Source: Methylotenera sp. (GTDB lineage: Bacteria > Pseudomonadota > Gammaproteobacteria > Burkholderiales > Methylophilaceae). From it: DNA of 64,000 nucleotides. A model generated the notes under the pieces. It was not told the origin of the DNA. It made no database searches and saw nothing but the letters and a program-made list of their open reading frames with translations. The stretch lies in contig NZ_JAUXOY010000008.1 of assembly GCF_030684185.1 (NCBI RefSeq), positions 1-64,000 of the forward strand, written 5' to 3'. The translations under genes and the position numbers were made by a program. Below are positions 57,731 to 64,000 of the stretch, piece by piece. Positions within the stretch are counted from its first letter, which is position 1, and every line of letters begins with the position of its first letter.

Positions 57731-59299
57731 TTATTCCTCTGTTACTTTTGACTTTACGACTTTAGGTTTAGCCACTTTTTCCTTAACTACCTTTTCTTTA
57801 ACTACGGCAACTTTAACCACCTTCTCTTTGGGCACTTTTTCAGCCTTGGGTTTTGCAGCCTTGGCAGATTTTTCGGTAGGCTTCACTTCGACTGCAGCTT
57901 CTGTAACTTTAGTTTTTTTTGCTTTGGGCTTAGCTGCTATCTGATCTTCCTGAACAGTTTCTTCTACTGGTTCCTTAACGTCTGAAGTAACTACTGACAT
58001 AGATTTTTTCACTGGTGCATTAGCATCTATTTTCTCAAAAACTGCGGCAAAGAAACCATCAGTATTATGTAAGTGCGGTAATAGTTTTAAGTATTTACCC
58101 GTAACCAAATCGATTTGCTGCTGCCTTAAAATCTCAGCCGCATTCAATAATTGATAATCAGGATGCGAGGCTAAAAACCTTTCAGCTATTTGTTCATTCT
58201 CATCGCTTAATAAACTACATGTCGAATAAATCAAGCGCCCACCAACTTTAGTCAGCTTAGCTGCGCGCGCTAGAATGTTGGCCTGCTTGACTGTCAATTC
58301 GGCTAAATCTTGTGGGGTTTGACGCCATTTAAGATCTGGATTTCTACGCAAAGTACCTAAGCCTGTACAAGGCGCATCAACCAACACGCGGTCAAACTTG
58401 CCGTTTAAGCGTTTAAGTTTAGGGTCATTTTCACTGCTGATGCTTTGCGCATTCAGGTTACTTAAACCAGAACGCTTTAACCGTTGTCCTAAACTATGCA
58501 GTCGTTTTTCTGACACATCAAACGCATATAAGCGACCTGTATTACGCATAATTGCGCCCATCGCCAGGGTTTTTCCACCTGCTCCTGCACAAAAATCCGC
58601 CACCATCATGCCGCGTTTAGGCCCAACCAAATGAGCCAATATCTGGCTACCTTCATCCTGCACCTCAATTTTTCCTTCAGTAAACAGTACATGGCGACTG
58701 ATATTCAAACGCAAGGGCATACGCAAACCAACTGGTGAATAAGGTGTTTTAGTGATATTGGTTTCGCCTGAGGTATTTTCAGCAATAAATTTTGCCATGA
58801 CTTCATCACGCGTGCCTTTAATGGTATTCACACGTAAATCCAGCGTGGCAGCTTCATGCATGCTGCGTGCGATGGTGAGCGCGTCTTTTTCACCATACTG
58901 TGTAGCCAGTTTTTCCCAAAGCCAATCGCGCACATCTGCCTGCACAGCTAACGGCAGGTTTTCGGTAGATTTTGCCTTAATGGTATGCGCCCATTCAATT
59001 TGCTGCTCATTCAGCATGGGTTCAATTTTTTGGATACTCATACCTTGTATGCGTAACATCCAGGCCAACACCAGCTTACGCGCATCATCCGGGTCGTTAT
59101 CATCGTTGGCGGTCACGGTGCTTAAAAAACGTAATCGGCGCAATACGCCATACACACTTTCTGCCACAAAAGCGCGTTCTTTGGTACCCAGGTCGCGATT
59201 GTTGCGAAAAAATTCACTCAGCTTCACGTCCGCAGGGCTGTTGAATTCAAGCAGATTCGATAACATTACTGCGGCTTGCCGTATTAAATTGGGCGTCAT
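57731..59299 (-). CDS. RsmB/NOP-family rRNA cytosine methyltransferase with Lys/Val-rich tail
   Basis: A 522-residue m5C methyltransferase. It has SAM motif VADFCAGAGGKTLAMGA and catalytic cysteines in VDAPCTGLGTLRRNPD and IYSTCSLL. The N-terminal domain (NRDLGTKERAFVAESVYGVLRRL) resembles the RsmB family rather than a NusB domain. Residues ~435-522 are a low-complexity Lys/Val/Ala/Glu tail (KEKVVKVAVVKEKVVKEKVA). Target base is inferred only. Confidence 0.87.
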   Translation of the reverse strand: MTPNLIRQAAVMLSNLLEFNSPADVKLSEFFRNNRDLGTKERAFVAESVYGVLRRLRFLSTVTANDDNDPDDARKLVLAWMLRIQGMSIQKIEPMLNEQQIEWAHTIKAKSTENLPLAVQADVRDWLWEKLATQYGEKDALTIARSMHEAATLDLRVNTIKGTRDEVMAKFIAENTSGETNITKTPYSPVGLRMPLRLNISRHVLFTEGKIEVQDEGSQILAHLVGPKRGMMVADFCAGAGGKTLAMGAIMRNTGRLYAFDVSEKRLHSLGQRLKRSGLSNLNAQSISSENDPKLKRLNGKFDRVLVDAPCTGLGTLRRNPDLKWRQTPQDLAELTVKQANILARAAKLTKVGGRLIYSTCSLLSDENEQIAERFLASHPDYQLLNAAEILRQQQIDLVTGKYLKLLPHLHNTDGFFAAVFEKIDANAPVKKSMSVVTSDVKEPVEETVQEDQIAAKPKAKKTKVTEAAVEVKPTEKSAKAAKPKAEKVPKEKVVKVAVVKEKVVKEKVAKPKVVKSKVTEE

Positions 59300-59356
59300 T
59301 TGATTCTCTTTATATTGTGTTAGGCGACTATAAATTTAGCCGGTAGTGGTGATTTA

Positions 59357-60481
59357 TTATTGAACATTTTCTGGTCGTTGTGTTTTCAAGCTAGTCACCA
59401 GCAATTCATAGACTTTGCCATCTTTATCAGTTTCACGTATTTTAACAGGTACGTACTGATAATCTAAGGCTAACCATAATTCTGTTTTCTTTTCGCCCTC
59501 AGCCGCCATTCGTAACAAGTGTATTGTGTGTAAATCACCCATTTTTGTAGCTATAACTTCCTCACCTTCGAAGCTGTAATCATAAACACCCAGTTTCTTA
59601 CCATTGGTAATACTCATCTGCATATTTTGCAATGGTGGCACAAACATGAATTGATACATAAAACTTAATATATCTTGCGTGCCTTCAGTCAATTCAAGCG
59701 TTTGACTGCCTTTTGCACTATGCAGAATTAGTTTCTTATTTTCCCAATCAAAATCCGCACTATAGGTTTTATTCTTTTTATCACCAAACTGATACAGATA
59801 ATGCTGTGGCTGCAACCCTGCGCTACTTAAAAAACCATCACTCGTTTGCAATAAATCCGGAATTATCAAAGCGGCCAAACCATTGGCTTGTATCAAGCTT
59901 TTTATTTGGTATTGCCCGCCATTCGGCAATAACTGATACACCATTCTGGCATTACCAGCTGGGCTACTTTCAGCTTTTGCCGCAATGTCTGTACGTACAT
60001 CAAACTCAGCCTCAACATATTGATAGGCATTGGGGTTAATGATTAAACCGACTTCGTCTGTCATAGTTTCAGACTCAGTTACGGCTGGCTCACTCACGGC
60101 ATCAGAGACTATTGGTGATACTTGCTCACTCACAGGAATAGCATCGCTAAATAGTGACGTATCTGAGGGTTCGGATTGCACCGATGTATCAGTGACTGGC
60201 GTTATTGGCGGAGGAGGTGCCTGTTTAACTGGTTCTGGCTTAGGCGACAATTCAACAGGTGTAAGGTCTTTAACAATCGGTTTCGCCAGATCAGCCTTTG
60301 GTAACACCAACCGCGCCTTAATAACGTGCTGCGGTTCATTAACGTTAGGCGAGTTAAAGTTAAACTTACCGATTAAAAATAAATGCAGTAAAAGCGATAT
60401 ACCCAAGGCAAGCAACAAATGCCTGACACTGACATTTTTCCATAAAGATTTCAAACCAATTAAATTAGCGCTAATCCACAT
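59357..60481 (-). CDS. DUF3108 protein with TonB-like N-terminal anchor and Pro-rich linker
   Basis: A 374-residue protein. Residues 22-43 form a membrane helix, LLLALGISLLLHLFLIGKF, with the S-x3-H pattern seen in TonB-type anchors. A Pro/Glu/Lys/Val linker (about 60-100; KPEPVKQAPPPPITPVT) follows, then a DUF3108 domain (about 165-374). The DUF3108 part is paralogous to the upstream gene product. A start-stop overlap (11 bases) ties the two genes. Function unknown. Confidence 0.8.
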   Translation of the reverse strand: MWISANLIGLKSLWKNVSVRHLLLALGISLLLHLFLIGKFNFNSPNVNEPQHVIKARLVLPKADLAKPIVKDLTPVELSPKPEPVKQAPPPPITPVTDTSVQSEPSDTSLFSDAIPVSEQVSPIVSDAVSEPAVTESETMTDEVGLIINPNAYQYVEAEFDVRTDIAAKAESSPAGNARMVYQLLPNGGQYQIKSLIQANGLAALIIPDLLQTSDGFLSSAGLQPQHYLYQFGDKKNKTYSADFDWENKKLILHSAKGSQTLELTEGTQDILSFMYQFMFVPPLQNMQMSITNGKKLGVYDYSFEGEEVIATKMGDLHTIHLLRMAAEGEKKTELWLALDYQYVPVKIRETDKDGKVYELLVTSLKTQRPENVQ

Positions 60482-61190
60482 GTAGCTCGGTTAACGTTTG
60501 CTCTAGCTTGGCGCCATTTTCATCAACCATCAAAAAACGCACAAGTATATAATTTTGCTCAGAGGCCAACCAAAGCTCTTTACTTTCAACCTGGTCTTTA
60601 CCTTGATCTATCGGGATTAAATGCACGGTTTTATATTGGTTACCAGCTACGCTAAGCAACTCTTTCTCAGGCTTTACTTTGTACATGTACTGATTAAGTT
60701 TTTTACCTGTGGTGAGTGTTACCGTAATGTTATTTTTAAGCGGCCGAGGTAAATACATAAATTGATAAGCAAAGCTCGCCAGATCTTGCGTGCCAGTGGC
60801 TAGGACGGCCTCTTTAAGTTCGCCCTTTACCCGCATTTGCAACTTTCTTTTAGGCCAATCAAAATCTGTTAATAGCGCTTTTTTAGGGTTGTCACCTTGA
60901 TGCAATTCAAAATGCTTAGGCTGTAAACCTTTACCAGTCAGCTTACCTGTGCTGGTAAGCTTACGCTCACCTAACAGAGCGTATACGCCAATGCCTTTTG
61001 TCGTACTTTCAACGGTATAAGTGTTGCCCGTGACCACAAACTGCTCACGCACATTTGCAAAAGCTTGCCCATTTTTTGTAACTACATAGCTCGCTTGAAT
61101 GCGTTTAGGTAGCGTATCCTGCTGTGCTGCGCTAATATTTAATGAGAAGAAAAAAAATGCTAGGCTTAAAATTCTGACGTGATGAAACAC
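60471..61190 (-). CDS. DUF3108 periplasmic protein
   Basis: A 239-residue protein with a signal peptide (residues 1-22) and a DUF3108 domain over nearly all the rest (LASFAYQFMYLPRP, TTGKKLNQYMYKV, ELWLASEQNYILVRF). It is a paralogue of the downstream 374-residue protein. No catalytic motif is recognised. Likely a periplasmic or envelope protein. Confidence 0.82.
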   Translation of the reverse strand: MFHHVRILSLAFFFFSLNISAAQQDTLPKRIQASYVVTKNGQAFANVREQFVVTGNTYTVESTTKGIGVYALLGERKLTSTGKLTGKGLQPKHFELHQGDNPKKALLTDFDWPKRKLQMRVKGELKEAVLATGTQDLASFAYQFMYLPRPLKNNITVTLTTGKKLNQYMYKVKPEKELLSVAGNQYKTVHLIPIDQGKDQVESKELWLASEQNYILVRFLMVDENGAKLEQTLTELHVD

Positions 61191-61283
61191 AAAAACTCCT
61201 AAATTAGACCTTTAAGAAAAGTCACACTGCCTCTTAACGTATGAAGTTTGTTTTAAGTTACAAATCACTCTTAAATTTTAGCC

Positions 61284-62345
61284 TTAAACAACAATCGTCG
61301 GCGCCTCTCCTGCTTGTTGAGCGCGAATATGGCCAATCTCAAATACGGTTTCGCCTGCATCCTGCAGCATTTTTTGCGCTGCAGCCGCATGTTCTTTTGC
61401 CACAATTACAGTCATGCCGATACCACAGTTAAAAGTTTTATACATTTCTAAATCTGCAACATTGCCCTGTGCCTGTAGCCAAGTAAATAAAGGCGGCATC
61501 GTCCAGCTGCCTTTTTTTATTTCAGCGGTTAATCCTGAGGGTAATACACGTGGGATATTCTCAGTAATACCGCCACCCGTAATGTGCGCCATGCCTTTAA
61601 TTGGCATTGCTGCGATTAACTGCAACAAAGGCTTTACGTAAATACGCGTTGGCGCCATCACCACATCTTTGAACTTTCTGCCATGAAAGTCAGATTCAAA
61701 ATCGATGCCAGATTTTTCTATAAGTTTGCGTATCAAAGAGTAACCGTTTGAGTGCGCGCCACTTGAAGCTAAACCTAACACCACATCACCCGCCGCAATG
61801 GTAGTACCGTTTATAATATTCTCTTTATTCACACAGCCTACTGCAAAGCCTGCTAAATCATACTCACCTGCGGGATACATACCTGGCATCTCAGCAGTCT
61901 CACCGCCCACCAATGCACAACCAGATTGTTCGCAACCCTCCGCTATGCCTTTGATTACCTGTGCTGCAGTGCCTACTTCCAACTTACCACAAGCAAAATA
62001 ATCTAAGAAAAACAGCGGTTCAGCACCTTGTACCAATATATCGTTTACACTCATGGCGACCAAATCAATGCCAACTGTATCGTGTTTGTTTAATTCAAAT
62101 GCCAGTTTAAGTTTAGTGCCCACTCCATCGGTACCAGACACCAGTACCGGGTTTTTAAATTTCTTAGGCATTTCAAACAATGAACCAAAACCACCAATGC
62201 CCGCCAACACTTCAGGGCGCATGGTGCGTTTAGCAAATGGTTTAATTTGCTCCACTAGCGCATCGCCAGCTTCCATATCTACGCCCGCGTCGCGGTAGCT
62301 AATTGAAGTTGTATCATTAGAAGAAGTAGTCAAAACGGCTCTCAC
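61284..62345 (-). CDS. purM: Phosphoribosylformylglycinamidine cyclo-ligase
   Basis: A 353-residue AIR synthetase. It has the [12 protein letters not shown] and [18 protein letters not shown] motifs, and [12 protein letters not shown] at the N-terminus. It catalyses the fifth step of purine synthesis. The track begins at GTG (62343-62345); a TTG four codons later has a purine-rich GAGAG stretch nearby and is an equally plausible start. Confidence 0.95.
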   Translation of the reverse strand: MRAVLTTSSNDTTSISYRDAGVDMEAGDALVEQIKPFAKRTMRPEVLAGIGGFGSLFEMPKKFKNPVLVSGTDGVGTKLKLAFELNKHDTVGIDLVAMSVNDILVQGAEPLFFLDYFACGKLEVGTAAQVIKGIAEGCEQSGCALVGGETAEMPGMYPAGEYDLAGFAVGCVNKENIINGTTIAAGDVVLGLASSGAHSNGYSLIRKLIEKSGIDFESDFHGRKFKDVVMAPTRIYVKPLLQLIAAMPIKGMAHITGGGITENIPRVLPSGLTAEIKKGSWTMPPLFTWLQAQGNVADLEMYKTFNCGIGMTVIVAKEHAAAAQKMLQDAGETVFEIGHIRAQQAGEAPTIVV

Positions 62346-62384
62346 TTAAGTATAAATTGAATAGTTTTTTTATTGCGCTCGTTA

Positions 62385-62527
62385 AGGGTGCTTCTATAAA
62401 TTCAAGTTTCTAAATTAGACAAGGCGCGAACAAAAAATAGAGACGCGGTATATAGTTGATATATAAGGAGTTATTTTTTGCGAGCAACGCAGTATAATGA
62501 CGGAAATTGAATTTATAGAAGTACCCT
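62385..62527. repeat. 143-base inverted-repeat element (MITE-like)
   Basis: Terminal arms of 25-26 bases (62385-62410 and 62503-62527; AGGGTGCTTCTATAAATTCA versus the complement of TGAATTTATAGAAGTACCCT) match with only a few differences. The interior (about 92 bases) contains a second imperfect dyad (GGCGCGAACAAAAAATAG against TTATTTTTTGCGAGC) around TATATAGTTGATATATA. It lies in the purM-perM divergent spacer and codes for nothing. Size and structure suit a non-autonomous transposon-derived element or a large hairpin RNA. Confidence 0.6.
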
Positions 62528-62555
62528 ATACACGTTAAGTATAATTTTAACCTAT

Positions 62556-63650
62556 ATGACGACTGAACCCAAAAAAACAGCACCAAAAAATCTATTTATT
62601 GATAACCGCTGGCTCATTATTGCCGCGATTTTCGCGTTTATTATTTATTTGCTGCTGCCAGTGCTTACTCCTTTCTTAATTGCGGCTATTTTGGCTTACA
62701 TTTGTGACCCGCTGGTGGATAGACTTTGCTTAATGGGTATAGGTAAATTTAAGTTAGGACGCACGTTATCTACCGCGCTTGTCATGGCAGGTATTTTTGG
62801 CATCATCATCTTATTATTCTTGATTTTAGTCCCACTATTACAAAAAGAATCACTACTCATTGCAGAGCGGTTACCTGGCACCATCAACAACATACGCACT
62901 ATCATTGAGCCTTGGTTACAAAGTAATTTTGGCATTAGCCTCGCTATCGACAGTGCACAAATTCAAGAGATTATCAGTAAAAACTGGAAAACCGCAGGCG
63001 GCTTATTAGGCGACTTACTAAAAATCGCTGGCAGTAATGGGTTGGCGCTTATCGGCATACTTGCCAATATTTTACTTTTACCGGTGGTGCTATTTTATCT
63101 TCTGCGGGACTGGGACGGCTTTATAGCAAGTATTACTCGTCTCATTCCACGCAATTGGCAGATAAAAACAACCTCTATAGCTGTTGAGATTGATCAGGTT
63201 TTATCAGAATTTTTACGCGGGCAACTAGCCGTGATGGCAGTGATGAGTGTTTTTTATGTCGCAGGCTTGTGGTTAGTTGGCTTAGACATGGCATTAGCCA
63301 TTGGCGTAATCGCAGGCTTGCTGGGTTTTGTACCTTATTTGGGCCCTATCCTAGGTTTAGGTTTAGCTTTATTAGTCGCGGTGTTGCAATTCACGAGTCT
63401 TGCTCAGGTCATTCCAGTGCTGATGGTATTTGGCCTTGGCCAGTTAATAGAAAGCATGGTTGTCACGCCCAAACTTGTGGGCGAACGTATTGGCTTACAC
63501 CCTGTGGCGGTAATTTTAGCCTTACTGGCAGGCGGACAACTCTTCGGCTTTACTGGTGTGCTGCTTGCATTACCAGTAACCGCTGCGATTGCGGTAGGCT
63601 TACGCCACGCCAAAGATAATTATTTAAGTAGCGATACTTATCTAAACTAG
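62556..63650 (+). CDS. AI-2E/PerM family permease
   Basis: A 364-residue protein with about eight membrane helices. It has the family pattern LGFVPYLGPILGLGLALLVA and PKLVGERIGLHPVAVILALLAGG. Members were named for autoinducer-2 export but many have other or unknown roles. Divergent from purM and directly upstream of hda, a conserved order. Confidence 0.88.
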   Translation: MTTEPKKTAPKNLFIDNRWLIIAAIFAFIIYLLLPVLTPFLIAAILAYICDPLVDRLCLMGIGKFKLGRTLSTALVMAGIFGIIILLFLILVPLLQKESLLIAERLPGTINNIRTIIEPWLQSNFGISLAIDSAQIQEIISKNWKTAGGLLGDLLKIAGSNGLALIGILANILLLPVVLFYLLRDWDGFIASITRLIPRNWQIKTTSIAVEIDQVLSEFLRGQLAVMAVMSVFYVAGLWLVGLDMALAIGVIAGLLGFVPYLGPILGLGLALLVAVLQFTSLAQVIPVLMVFGLGQLIESMVVTPKLVGERIGLHPVAVILALLAGGQLFGFTGVLLALPVTAAIAVGLRHAKDNYLSSDTYLN

Positions 63651-63674
63651 TCATCAAAGCTTACTATTTTGCAC

Positions 63675-64000
63675 ATGAAACAGCTATTACTCGACATTAA
63701 ACCAGCGGCACCGCCTACGCTGCTTAACTTTATAGCCGGGCGCAATGCCGAGGCGCTTGCAAGCTTGAATGCTGCGGTAACCAGCACTGGAGTATCAAAC
63801 TTTATCTACCTGTGGGGCGACTCTGGTAGCGGCAAAAGCCACTTGTTGCAGGCGTGCAAAGCACAAAATGTAACCGTAATGGATGATGTACATTTACTGG
63901 ATAACGACGCACAAATTGCGTTATTTAATACTTTTAATCAACTAAAAGGCTTAAATTCTGAAGGACAGGGCGGCACGCTCATCACCGCAGGCTTACACGC
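63675..64000 (+). CDS. hda: DnaA regulatory inactivator Hda, N-terminal part
   Basis: The 108 codons present begin MKQLLLDIKPAAPPTLLNF and contain Walker A WGDSGSGKSHLLQ and Walker B MDDVHLLD of the DnaA/Hda AAA+ family, without the DnaA DNA-binding domain being visible. Hda promotes DnaA-ATP hydrolysis after initiation. The frame is open to the window end. Order purM - perM - hda is conserved. Confidence 0.93.
   Translation, partial: MKQLLLDIKPAAPPTLLNFIAGRNAEALASLNAAVTSTGVSNFIYLWGDSGSGKSHLLQACKAQNVTVMDDVHLLDNDAQIALFNTFNQLKGLNSEGQGGTLITAGLH

Noticed and set aside
58752-59303. 183-codon plus-strand frame antisense to the RsmB-type gene
   Set aside because: Shadow of a well-supported methyltransferase; no ribosome site and Ser-rich composition typical of antisense frames.

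Overview
This window looks like chromosomal sequence from a methylotrophic betaproteobacterium of the family Methylophilaceae, most likely Methylotenera or a close relative. The lines of evidence are a 3-hexulose-6-phosphate synthase gene (key step of the ribulose monophosphate formaldehyde pathway), the betaproteobacterial mla - ABC exporter - bolA - murA - his - tat gene order, a cytochrome bc1 plus sspAB block, and an AT-leaning base composition with A/T-rich spacers. The genus call is inference. There is no phage, insertion sequence, CRISPR array or rRNA. Genes are densely packed, mostly core genome, and no gene-free stretch exceeds 300 bases.

Layout. 1-744: start of tuf (EF-Tu) and four tRNA genes, Thr(TGT)-Tyr(GTA)-Gly(TCC)-Thr(GGT)-tuf, all on the minus strand. 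791-4491: cytochrome bc1 (petABC) followed by sspA and sspB. 4674-6772: a Nif3-family protein and a divergent DegS-like protease. 6784-18600: Tat translocase, HIT protein, eight of the histidine biosynthesis genes, murA, grxD and bolA. This long minus-strand block is interrupted at 12546-13433 by a self-contained hps gene whose product carries an unusual C-terminal membrane segment and Ala/Glu-rich tail. 18634-23773: a YadGH-type exporter and the mlaFEDCB phospholipid transport operon. 23969-26641: a pilin-like gene behind a very good sigma-54 promoter, divergent from an orphan histidine kinase. 26705-36490: cytochrome c4, engB, trmB, a MidA-like methyltransferase, pteridine reductase, ttcA, topA, pbpG and a stand-alone gcvH-like gene. 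36513-42400: a 524-residue helical repeat protein of unknown function, holC, pepA, lptF and lptG.

42369-44334 holds an RNA polymerase sigma factor with DUF3619, DUF3106 and RDD membrane/periplasmic partners. 44462-47796 holds a small PP0621-like protein and a PilS/PilR-type two-component system, whose sigma-54 activator is a natural candidate to drive the sigma-54 promoter of the pilin gene 22 kb away. 47835-53715: cation antiporter, ampD and an RND efflux adaptor/pump pair. 53910-56347: a DUF898 (YjgN-like) membrane protein with an embedded pilin-like segment, and an M48 metallopeptidase. 56485-61190: dicarboxylate symporter, an RsmB-type rRNA methyltransferase and two DUF3108 paralogues, one with a TonB-like N-terminus. 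61284-64000: purM, a 143-base inverted-repeat (MITE-like) element, a PerM-type permease and the start of hda.

Most promising for follow-up: the membrane-tailed HPS and its private transcription unit inside the his operon; the sigma-54/pilin/PilSR/orphan-kinase circuit; the helical repeat protein at 36513-38087; the DUF898-M48 pair; the TonB-like DUF3108 protein; and the inverted-repeat element at 62385-62527. All are inferences from sequence reading alone; no database search was possible.
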